64,000 nucleotides of DNA from Adiantum capillus-veneris (taxonomy: Eukaryota > Streptophyta > Polypodiopsida > Polypodiales > Pteridaceae): assembly GCA_014529385.2 (NCBI GenBank), contig CM043943.1, forward strand, positions 99,384,355 to 99,448,354, in the 5' to 3' direction. Both the position numbers and the translations under genes were made by a program. The notes under the pieces are model-generated. The model was given only the letters and a program-made list of their open reading frames with translations. It did not search any database and had not been told where the DNA came from. Below, one piece after another: positions 1 through 10,980 of the stretch (positions within the stretch are counted from its first letter, which is position 1; every line of letters begins with the position of its first letter).

Positions 1-507
1 TTGCTCTATAGTTGTGAATAGCAAAAGCCAAAGTTACCCTCATTCAGGCAAGGTAAGGCCTCCTGCAATTTTCATGCCAGATCTAGAAACGACAATCGAA
101 GGAAAGACCAAAAGCAAGCAGTAATTAATAATCCTATACATATTCATAATACAATACCTGCTTTTTACATAGTAATAGCTACCAAAACATCAAAGAATTT
201 TATACTCTAGAAAAAAAAAACCATGTACACTTTAAAAAGTGGATATCACGACGCACGGAGTACATAGACAAACTCCACAAAACTATTGGCACGTCGTGGT
301 CCACTTTCACTACTTTTTATGAATTTTGCAGTTAGGTTCAATATTAAATTGCTTTCACATTTTGTAGCACAATTCCTAGACACAACTAAACTATTGAACA
401 AATACGCGTGAAGAGATTGTCTTTACCTTTCCCAGGACTAGATATTGCTCTTGAAATAGAGATTCAAGGTTGGGAACGTTGCTCTTGGTATTTTCGATTC
501 TGACTCC
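1..507. other. Non-coding stretch with a small inverted repeat
   Basis: I see no gene here. An imperfect inverted repeat of about 14 bp (AGTGGATATCACGACG at about 237 and CGTCGTGGTCCACT at about 293) encloses about 40 bp and could be a tiny foldback relic. The rest is AT-rich sequence with no convincing codon structure. Confidence 0.5.
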
Positions 508-536
508 TACACGTTGAAGGAGGCAGTGGCCTTTTT

Positions 537-538
<2 letters not shown>

Positions 539-571
<33 letters not shown>

Positions 572-687
572 GCCTCTATGTCTCTCTCGATATCTGTATT
601 TGCTTTAGAAAATGATTGCAGAGAAGTTTGTTGTTTTCTCTCCTTGTTGGTGTAGGAACGGGTTGAGGTAGTAGCTCTCCAATTTAC

Positions 688-752
<65 letters not shown>
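539..752. repeat. (CT)n microsatellites
   Basis: There are (CT)n runs at about 539-570 and 692-752, separated by about 120 bp of unique sequence. The second run corresponds to the (GA)n run at about 7394-7466 in the opposite arm. Runs of repeated Ser-Leu or Arg-Glu codons here are microsatellite artefacts. Confidence 0.95.
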
Positions 753-754
<2 letters not shown>

Positions 755-928
755 TTTCATACAATAATAGACATTACCGTTAGCATTATTCACAAAGCAC
801 GCCGTATTAATATTATACATGTGTTAGCAAAACATGCGATAAATGGCTTGTACGACCACAATAAAGATTTTTCTACAATTGAAAAATACGGATACTATTT
901 ATGGTAACAAATGCACACTTGATTCATG

Positions 929-1029
<101 letters not shown>

Positions 1030-1532
1030 AACCAAAGAGAATTGCATCATCGAAGACGACCTCTGCAACCAAGACATGCAACTGATATTGCCAAAGACAC
1101 AGAGTGAAGAGCTACTAAGGTCAAACAAACTCCTTCAAGCGTTCTTAATCCATTGAAAGAAGCACTTAGGGGAATCCGCCTCGTATACTCATTTCAAACA
1201 GCTTTTATCAACCAAGAGAGGTATTATAACCTTACTAGCTTATTGCTTAAAACTCTGCAAGAATTTAAACATAATGATCATGTAAGCTAAGCTAGTTTAG
1301 ATTAGAATGATATGGAAGATAGAGATATAGACAGAGAGGAATAGTTGCAGGATATAAGACATTTGAAATATAGGATTTCTCTAAGGATCATGGTGTGTTA
1401 CAGTCAAAATAATCCTTTGAAAACCCCTGACACGTGCCGTGATCCAAAAGCTTGTACAATGATATACTGTAAAAGCTTTTATTTGGTAATTTACTTTGTA
1501 TTTGATACTTCCCAGAGTGTTTGTGATGTAGA

Positions 1533-1792
<260 letters not shown>

Positions 1793-1819
1793 TCCCATGC
1801 ATTTTTCTCTTACAGTGGA

Positions 1820-2234
1820 ATGGCAAGAACAAAGGAAACAGCAAGGAAGGGAGAGAAAGGACTAGAGCTTACAAAGAAATCATGTGGAAGGTCTGCTAGT
1901 AAATCGAGAAGACCACGTAAACCAATGAAGATATTAAAGGGACGAAGAATGAAGAATATTAAAAAAAACATGGGGTTATTCAGAGAGATCAGAAAAGCTC
2001 AAAAATATTTGAGCTTTGTGTCCCTAAACTAACTTTCCAAAGAGCAATAAAGCAAATTTGCAAGGAATCATGTGCTTGTAGAATGAGATGGAAGGCTGTT
2101 GGCCTGCTCTGTCTTCAAGAAGCAACAAAGATTTTTTACTAGAGTACTTTAATGATATCACCATTGTTGCTGCTCATGCTCACCGGGTCACAATAATGGA
2201 CAAGGACAGTGAGACGCTCAAGAGAGTACGTTGA
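1820..2234 (+). pseudogene. Histone H3-like (possibly CenH3-like) relic
   Basis: The ATG at 1820 opens MARTKETARK, nearly the H3 start MARTKQTARK. A divergent lysine/arginine-rich tail follows, about five residues longer than canonical H3, then REIRKAQK (H3 REIRKYQK). After a 1-nt frameshift near 1998 the histone fold continues as KLTFQRAIKQI and RWKAVGLLCLQEA. A second 1-nt shift near 2138 precedes AHAHRVTIMDKD (H3 IHAKRVTIMPKD). The stop is TGA at 2232-2234. The RW at the start of the second fold helix resembles centromeric H3, where ordinary H3 has RFQ. A splice-acceptor-like TCTTACAG lies just upstream. Two frameshifts make this a pseudogene. Homology to H3 is seen directly; the CenH3 assignment is inference. 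Confidence 0.8.
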
Positions 2235-3597
2235 AGATACGATAAGCTTCTCATCCCTAATGAGTTTATTGACTCTAAAGTGAAGGATATATTGCTAATA
2301 CCACTAGGCCGACGGGAGCATGGGGTTAAGATTCATGAGGTTACTCATGATGTGAACACCAGAGCCAGAGCTGAGCAAGAAGAAATACGTTGCCTAGAAG
2401 CACAGAGATTAAAGCAGATAGAGATTGCTGCTTCTACTAATGAAGAGGCACAGAGGAGAAATTATGGGCTAATTATTGCAGAATTAAATGAAAGAAACAA
2501 CGATATTTTACATTCCATGAAAGAAGGAATATTAGCAAACATTCCCCTTGCTGATGATACTCGGCAATTAGCTCTAGTTATTGTTGATATTGGGACTTTG
2601 ATAGATCCCAACGCACAAATTACAGACTCTATTGCTTATTTATGCCTAAAGTAAGTGCCTTTCTCTACCTTTAAGATCCTTTACTTTTGTATTTGGTTAC
2701 TAATTAAATCCTTGTTATTGATTGTAGCTTAATAAAGACCCAACTCACTCAACAAACCCATAGTGAAATACATGATTTAGATCCACAATTTTATGTGCTA
2801 CACCAAATAAAAAACACCCCTCATGGCACATTGGAGAGATGGTTTGTCCCTATCCAATGCTTCAGGTCACAACTCTGGTGTTTTCATATGAATCAAATAA
2901 TCATTGGAGCCTTGCATTCATTGAACTGTACAAAGAAGTGATATAGACTATCAACTCCATACGACGAACACATTCAGAGATAAGATTGTGAATGTAGATA
3001 TAACCTTGAGTGTTTATTTGGGCTACGGGGATGATGACCTCAATATTGTTATTAATAACAAATAACTTTCACTATTCATAGATGTGTAAAAAGATTACTT
3101 CACGTCTATGGAAGGCTTTGTGAAAATCAAGAACTCTACAAGGCAACCTTTAAAGTTGTCAAAGTGCGTAATCAAACAGATCTAAATCCTTGTGGTTGGG
3201 GATGTCTTCTCCATGCTGAGTACATACTACATAATTTTTTTGCTTTGAATCCGTTTATGTATAAGGTATTTTCGTGCTATGGTTTGGATCAACTTGGTAC
3301 TATTATTAATTGAAGTATTGACCACAAGTTAACCTAATTTTGTAGAATGATGTGGAAAATTATATCTTGAAATAGTTACAAAGGTATCACGCATCAATTA
3401 TTCAACATCTACTATCTATTTCAACTCTTAGAATTTTAGATGCAGAAGATAGTTTTGTCGACGACCATATAATAAGTTTAACAATGACCGTGATGAGGAA
3501 TTCATGTCAATTTTCACCACACTGGAAACAAAATCCCTAAAACTGATCCATTATTAGAGAAACAGACATGGTTTGCTTTGCAGTTAGAGCGACTAAA
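2235..3597 (+). pseudogene. Ulp1/C48 SUMO-protease-like relic with introns
   Basis: This continues in the same frame as the histone-like segment after its TGA. A first exon to 2654 encodes a charged, helical stretch rich in Glu, Arg and Gln. It ends at a consensus donor (AAAGTAAGT); an acceptor (GATTGTAG) lies at about 2727. The second exon contains NHWSLAFIEL at about 2895-2925, then NPCGWGCLLHAEYIL at about 3190-3235. These resemble the His and Cys boxes of Ulp1/C48 proteases (HW..; Q.N..DCG). A further GT-AG intron fits about 3266-3345. Stops and frameshifts (for example TAG near 2943) break it. Ulp1-like domains occur both in host SUMO proteases and in plant Mutator and CACTA transposons; I cannot say which this is. 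Confidence 0.6.
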
Positions 3598-4497
3598 ATG
3601 CAAGTACATTTGTAAGTAAAAATTGCGATGTGCTCAATGGGCTTAAGTACAATCCTTGAAGATATGGGACCAAAATATCATCTATTTTAAAAATCATGAA
3701 GATGCCCTTCAAATAAAGGTGGGAAAATAGTAGTGCCAGGTGGATTAAGTAAACCCTTATGTGGTGTGTCATCAATCAACAAAGCATTGAGAGCATCATA
3801 AAGCACATTGATCTATTCAAAGGACTTGTAGAAAAAAAGTTGTACATTAGGTTTAGTTGGGTGGAAATGTTCCGTAATGGTAATACAATTTCTTTGACTA
3901 TACACAAAATAAATATCCGATCTCTGAATTTTAGCAAAATTTCAAACTATGGTAACAAGGGGATTCAAGTTTTGAGGCTCCACTGAAGACCAGATAGCAA
4001 CACTAAACCGTGAATAAAAAAATTCAAAAATTCCTTTGTGCTTGGTCGAATTACTACTCTGAGATTTCTCAAGAAAAAACTACGTAAATCAAAGATCTTT
4101 GTAGGTCCATTGTGCGGCTCTTGTAGCAGCAACAATCCATTGAGATCCAAAATAATTAGTCTCTGCAATCATTGTGTGCATACATATAAGTACTTAAAAA
4201 CAAAAAAGAGTATATTATTTAAGTATAATGGATATTACCGGAACAACCATATCTACTTGAAACAAGAGTCCATACTGGTCATATCTAATGTTGACATTCT
4301 GTTGTTGAGTGTCGATGTTCCCTTTTGTATTGCCATAGGTATCCACTTCTTGTGGTTGTGCAGTACAGGACTCTTGTGTTTCCATGGTTGAATGGTTAAC
4401 TTGTTATGTTGTCTGTTCCTGGCTTTGATTTGCAACGTTGGCCTCCTCCTTCACATGGCCTCGACACTTTGTATCTTCTCTCGGCTCTGAAGAGCTT
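3598..4497. other. Spacer of the giant inverted repeat
   Basis: About 900 bp of single-copy AT-rich sequence lies between the two arms. It has only short unconvincing reading frames and no recognisable domain. It would form the loop if a transcript through both arms folded back on itself. Confidence 0.6.
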
Positions 4498-5856
4498 CAG
4501 TTGCTCTAACTACAAAGCAAACCTTGTCTGTTTCTCTAATAATGGATCAGTTTTAGGGATTTTGTTTCCAGTTGGTGAAAATTGGCATGAATTCATCATC
4601 ACGGTCATTGTTAAACTTATTATATGGTCGTTGACAAAACTATCTTCTGCATCTAAAATTCTAAGCGTTGAAATAGATAGTAGATGTTGAATAATTGATG
4701 CGTGATACCTTTGTAACTATTTCAAGATATAATTTTCCAGATCATTCTATAAAATTAGGTTAAATTGTGGTCAATACTTCAATTAATAATAGAACCAAAT
4801 TGATCCAAACCATAGCACGAAAATACCTTATACATAAACGGATTCAAAGCAAAAAAATTATGTAGTATGTACTCTGCATGGAGAAGACATCCCCAACCAC
4901 AAGGATTTAGATCTGTTTGATTACGCACTTCGACAACTTTAAAGGTTGCCTTGTAGAGTTCTTGATTTTCACAAAGCCTTCCATAGACGTGAAGTAATCT
5001 TTTTACACATCTATGAATAGTGAAAGTTATTTGTTATTAATAACAATATTGAGGTCATCATCCCCGTAGCCCAAATAAACACTCAAGGTTATATCTACAT
5101 TCACAATCTTATCTCTGAATGTGTTCGTCGTATGGAGTTGATAGTCTATATCACTTCTTTGTACAGTTCAATGAATGCAAGGCTCCAATGATTATTTGAT
5201 TCATATGAAAACACCAGAGTTGTGACCTGAAGCATTGGATAGGGACAAACCATCTCTCCAATGTGCCATGAGGGGTGTTTTTTATTTGGTGTAGCACATA
5301 AAATTGTGGATCTAAATCATGTATTTCACTATGGGTTTGTTGAGTGAGTTGGGTCTTTATTAAGCTACAATCAATAACAAGGATTTAATTAGTAACCAAA
5401 TACAAAAGTAAAGGATCTTAAAGGTAGAGAAAGGCACTTACTTTAGGCATAAATAAGCAATAGAGTTTGTAATTTGTGCGTTGGGATCTATCAAAGTCCC
5501 AATATCAACAAAAACTAGAGCTAATTGCCGAGTATCATCAGCAAGGGGAATGTTTGCTAATATTCCTTCTTTCATGGAATGCAAAATATCGTTGTTTCTT
5601 TCATTTAATTCTGCGATAATTAGCCCATAATTTCTCCTCTGTGCCTCTTCATTAGTAGAAGCAGCAATCTCTATCTGCTTTAATCTCTGTGCTTCTAGGC
5701 AACGTATTTCTTCTTGCTCAGCTCTGGCTCTGGTGTTCACATCATGAGTAACCTCATGAATCTTAACCCCATGCTCCGTCGGCCTAGTGGTATTAGCAAT
5801 ATATCCTTCACTTTAGAGTCAATAAACTCATTAGGGATGAGAAGCTTATCGTATCT
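4498..5856 (-). pseudogene. Ulp1/C48-like relic, mirror copy
   Basis: Minus-strand copy of the protease-like relic in the left arm. The coiled-coil-like first exon is open from about 5740 down to 5438 and differs from the left copy at only a few residues. It is followed by the same donor (AAAGTAAGT in minus sense, about 5440) and acceptor (about 5366). The His-box and Cys-box regions lie at about 5160-5200 and 4885-4930 and carry equivalent lesions. Shared lesions suggest the duplication happened after the gene had already decayed. Confidence 0.55.
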
Positions 5857-6070
5857 TCAACGTACTCTCTTGAACGTCTCACTGCCCTTGTCCATTATTG
5901 TGACCCGGTGAGCATGAACAACAACAATGGTGATATCATTAAAGTACTCTAGTAAAAAATCTTTTGAAGACAGAGCAAGTCAACAACCTTCCATCTCATT
6001 CTACCAGCACATGCTTAATCGCAAATTTGCCTTACTTCTCTTTGGAACAAAGCTCAATACATTTCTAAGA
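5857..6070 (-). pseudogene. Histone H3-like fragment, mirror copy
   Basis: Minus-strand copy of the histone-fold half only. It contains HAHRVTIMDKG and ends in the same premature TGA (5857-5859) after RVR as the left copy. The region for the LCLQEA helix has lost several bases, and the N-terminal tail is missing, replaced by (CT)n from about 6072. It cannot encode a histone. Confidence 0.7.
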
Positions 6071-6071
6071 T

Positions 6072-6626
<555 letters not shown>

Positions 6627-7134
6627 ACATCAACAAACACTCTCGGAAGTATCAAATACAAAGTAAATTACCAAATAAAAGCTTTTACAATATATCGTGG
6701 TACAAGCGTTTGATATTGTGGATCACGGCGCGAGTCAGGGCTTTTCAAAGGATTATTTCGACTATAGCGCGTCGTGATCCTCAGAAAAACTCTATATTTC
6801 AAGTTTCTTATCTCTTGCAACTATTTCTCTATGTCTATATGTCTATCTTCCATACCATTCTAATCTACACCAGCTTAGCTTACATGATCATTATGTCTAA
6901 ATTCTTGCAGAGTTCTAAACAACAAGCTAGTCAGGTCATACTACCTCTCTTGGAGGATAAAAGCGGTTTGAAATGAGTATACGAGGCGGATTCCACTAAG
7001 TGCTTCTTTCAATGGGTTGAAAACGCTTGAAGGAGTTTGTTTGACCTTAGTAGCTCTTCACTCTGTGTCTTCGGCAATATTAGTTGTGCACCTTGGTTGC
7101 AAAGGTCGTCTCGGATGATGCAATTCTCTTTGGT

Positions 7135-7137
<3 letters not shown>

Positions 7138-7218
<81 letters not shown>

Positions 7219-7391
7219 CATGAATCAAGTGTGTATTTGTTACCATAAATAGTACCCGTATTTTTTTATTGTAGAAAAATATTTATTGTGCTCGTACAAG
7301 CCATTTATCGCATGTTTTGATAACACTTGTAGACTATTAATTTGGCGTGCTTCGTCTCAATAACAGTAACGGTAATGTCTATTATTGTATG

Positions 7392-7468
<77 letters not shown>

Positions 7469-7620
7469 ACTTAGTAAAGGGGAGAGTTATTACCTCAGCC
7501 CGTTCCTGGACCAACCAGGAGAGAAAACAACAAACTTCTGCTCAATCAGTTGTTGCTGAAGCAAATACAGACATTAAGAGAAAGATAGAGGCTAGAGAGA
7601 GACGGAGAGAGAGAGAGAGG
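7138..7620. repeat. (CT)n(CA)n and (GA)n microsatellites
   Basis: (CT)n at about 7138-7160 passes into (CA)n at 7161-7217. (GA)n follows at about 7394-7466, and a short imperfect GA-rich run at about 7600-7620. They mirror the runs at 929-1026, 692-752 and 539-570. Confidence 0.95.
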
Positions 7621-7654
7621 GAGTTCAAAAGGCCACTGCCTTCTTCAAGGTGTA

Positions 7655-8180
7655 CATATGCTAATCATCTTGTGTTATTGTTTGCATGAATTATGAGAAT
7701 TTTGTATGTTGTCCCAAGAGTACACTCTCAAAGATCAAAAACCTGGAATACAGAGCCTACAACAGGACCAACTAGTATGATCACCTCAACACATCCCCTT
7801 GCTGACCTCAATTAGAAGCCATGTATATGGCTATGCAAGAATGCATTGTCAAATGTCGATGGATATAGAGGTGATGGACATTAGGGATAATAATTAAAAT
7901 TCTTTCCACTATCAAGACTAGTATTAGAAGATTAATGTGGCCTTCATAAGCTTAAAAGTAATGGAGCTAATGTCTTACTCACACCCCCCACGTATTTACA
8001 ACCAATTGCATGCTATAGTGTCGTCATCCAAGCGGAGGGGTAAATCTCAAAGGAAGGACGAGAAGGGTGGCACCTTTTAGGATCTAGATAATTATATTTC
8101 TTAGAGTTTAGAGCATATAGATCACAGCGTCCACAGAGTTCTCATACGATATGTGTAGATTATTCGCGTGCCGTTGTCCA
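7655..8180. other. Flank between inverted repeat and 14-kb gypsy element
   Basis: No gene recognised. The last five bases, GTCCA (8176-8180), are the left target-site duplication of the gypsy element, repeated at 30464-30468. Confidence 0.7.
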
Positions 8181-9081
8181 TGTTAGTAGCAAGCTAACGC
8201 GGACACCATTTTTCGGAGTTCTCCTTGTAAAACAATTATTATTTTGATAAATCGGGAATATTGTAACTCCTATTTTCTTGGTAAACTTTGTAATTAATGA
8301 GCCGAGGCTACAAGCTTCCAGATTGTATCAGCCAGTCAACTCCCAGCTTTGGTAGAACTCCAGATTATTACTTTTGACCACCCAAAAACCAATTTTTGTA
8401 AGTTTTTTATAAGTTTTGGATAAGAAATACACAGCGTGAGTTAACGGCGCTCACTTCTATCCTTCTCACACTTCCTACTCCCTCTCCGGTTGTGTCACAT
8501 TGCGAGTGCATTTGTTGCATTTCAACCGCAGGTAAGAGCTCTACGCATTGACGTAAGCCATTCACAGTATTTTGTAGCTTTTGGCATCGTCGATCCGCAA
8601 CTTAATTTCATCATAACTAGGAATTTACACTTTTAAAACAAAAACTAAGCATAGGCGGGGTATTGGGGCATCATTGCTAAGCATTTAGATGCATTCTGGG
8701 TCAAAAACGACTAGGTCAAAAATCCACTGCTGTTAATAATCGTGATTTTGGAACTTGACCTAAAGTGGGGTTTGAGGCCATATGCATGTGTGCTTAGGTC
8801 TTATAAACTTGTCCTAGAAGTTTCATTACGTTTGGATGTCGTTTAATGCTCTAACGGATGTGAATTGTTTGTCGATGAGCAATTGGCTTTTGGCGATTTT
8901 AGTCACTTGAGTGTAGCTTGAGTTAAATGCGAGTTGTTAGTTGTTTTCCAAGAGATTGACAACCTCTTGTAGCCTCTATGTACTAGTCGAGTCAGCTTCG
9001 TCCCATGGTTTGACAAATTAATCGTGGTTCTCGCTAATACTGTAATAAGATAGGATGATGAGGTTAGACATGTGTCCCACA
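8181..9081 (+). repeat. 5' LTR of the 14-kb gypsy element
   Basis: 901 bp, collinear with 29545-30463. It lacks a 20-bp block present in the 3' LTR at 29755-29774 that contains TATAAAA; the junction here is at about 8390 and is flanked by CC on both sides of the lost block. This LTR may therefore have no core promoter. Numerous scattered substitutions against the 3' LTR show the insertion is not recent. Confidence 0.93.
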
Positions 9082-9083
9082 TT

Positions 9084-9103
9084 TGGCGTCGCTGTCGGGG
9101 ATC
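9084..9103 (+). promoter_or_regulatory. Primer binding site, tRNA-Asp type
   Basis: TGGCGTCGCTGTCGGGGATC lies two bases after the LTR end. It is a near match to the complement of the plant tRNA-Asp 3' end (TGGCGCCGTTGCCGGGGATC), the primer site known from Athila and related plant gypsy elements. Three mismatches are seen. Confidence 0.85.
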
Positions 9104-10980
9104 CAAGAGACCTAAACTAGTGAAACACATGAACTTGCTGTGTAATCGTCCTTTAACTTCCTTTAGGTTCGCCTAGAGTTCAAAACTCTCTTTTAGAAAT
9201 CGCATAGCTTAAGATTGACGTCTTTTGTTGTGTAGAGGTAGCTTGGAAGTAATCGTACTTGCTAAGTACCTTTGTGACTGTAGGATTGTAGATTTAGATT
9301 AGGATTTGGAGAATGATTGGTAGACGAGATAAGTCTTAAGATCAAGACTCTGAAAAACATAAAAAACACAAGAAAACGAGTGTTTGTGGACACTTTCCAC
9401 AACCCCATTGCATGAGAAACTAGGAGTAGGGTAAGTAGAATCCGAGGTGGATTTCATAGCATTGCTCTCTCTGAAAGAATCAAGTGTGAGTTGTTATGTA
9501 AAGTTGTAGAATTTCAGGTCTATGGCTAGAAATAGCATGAGAAGACTCGAATTCACTCAATCCAACTAGGGAGTAAGGCTAAGAGTTTTCTGAACCAGTG
9601 GGTAAGCTCAATGACACTTCGAGGTAAAAATTTCAAGAAGTTGACCAAAACTCAGATTATTTACTTTTTCTTGACATCATAAAAGGATTGTCTTTGAGAA
9701 AATTGCAAAAAAGTGCTCATTTCAAGTCTCAAGTTAATAATCGCAATTATTAACTTTTTGCTCTAAATTAGCCAAGACTCATATCATTGACTCATTGCAT
9801 GTGTACAAACAACTTTTGTAAAGGCCAAAGAGATTTGGTCACTAAACTGGCAAAAAACTGGGTAAAAACTAAAGTTTGTACTGACTTTTTGAACCTTGAG
9901 TGTGAATTGAGGAAAATTTTATCCAAATTTGTTGAAACTTGATTCATAGGTTTATATTGATGTGATAAACATGTGTGTATACTCAATTGACCAAAAACTT
10001 GCAAACTTTGGCAAAAGTAAATAATCGCAATTATTTACATCTGTCCTGTTTTTGAACTTTTTTAACCAAGTTGGCATACCATTAGATTTACCATGTTATA
10101 ATAAGCTGCAAACCAAATTTGGTAAGATTTGGATCGCTGGAGTGAAAACTGTGAGAAATATTGCAAAGTTAGTCTGCGGCGGACAGATAATAGATCACCA
10201 TTTGACCAAAAATTGTCCAAACTTGATGAAAATTGGCTAGTGACCTTAACATAAGGTGCTTAATAGATCTGTGTCAAAGTTGGGACAAAAATTTGCAAAA
10301 AATTTCCAGGAGTAAATAATCGCGATTATTTACATCTGCTTCAAAATTTGGTGATTGTGCAAATTTGAGTATACCACAAGGTCAAGCACATCAAGTAGAC
10401 CCCAGAAATCAATTTTGGTGAAATTTGGACCACAAAAGTGAGACTTAATTCAAATTCTCTAAATCAGAGGCTGCGGACATGGAACAGTGGGTAAAGTTGA
10501 TCAAATTTTGTCCAAACTTGTTGAAACTTGCCCAAGGGCTTTAAAAAGTTGTATACGTGCTAAACCAATCCAAAAAGTGCAAAACAGTGACAAAGGTAAA
10601 TAATCGCGACTATTTACTTCTACTATCAAGAGACTTCAATTTTGACTTTTGGGCTTATACAGTGTTAGACTAGCATAATATAAGGCCATAGGACAATTTT
10701 GGGTTCAATCAGATCAAAATTGGTATAGATACACTCAGTTTACAGGTTGCACATTAGACCTTTGATTTTGCTAAGCTGAATCTGAAAGTCAAATTTTTGA
10801 CTTCCATAGCAAGAGCTCTACTGTCCTTATAGAAAAATAGCTAATTTGATTAATTTTGTACAGGAATCAGGTTGCCGACAAGGAATCACTGGCTTGACAG
10901 AAAGTTGCAATTGAATCAAGTGAAAATTGACAACAAGTCAATCTAAGGTGAGTACTCAATCTAGGGCTTCATAAGTCTAT
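9104..10980 (+). repeat. Leader with ~290-bp diverged repeats and palindromes
   Basis: About 1.9 kb without a credible gene. Diverged tandem units of about 280-296 bp each carry an AT-rich palindrome of the form TAAATAATCGCGATTATTTA. Copies lie at about 9735, 10016, 10312 and 10597, with a half-copy at about 9651. Each unit also shares phrases such as GTCCAAACTTG followed by TGAAA. A related element (TTAATAATCGTGATTTTG) lies inside the 5' LTR at about 8737 and in the 3' LTR at about 30114. Confidence 0.8.

Noticed and set aside
2280-2654. Independent gene starting with GTG at 2280
   Set aside because: The frame is open upstream to the TGA at 2232 and ends at a splice donor; it is an internal part of the larger relic.
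3593-4690. Small ORFs in and near the inverted-repeat spacer
   Set aside because: Short, on both strands, not conserved between arms, no domain.
9640-10620. Regularly spaced palindromes as a CRISPR array
   Set aside because: Spacing is about 290 bp, the flanks are related repeats rather than unique spacers, and the sequence is eukaryotic.
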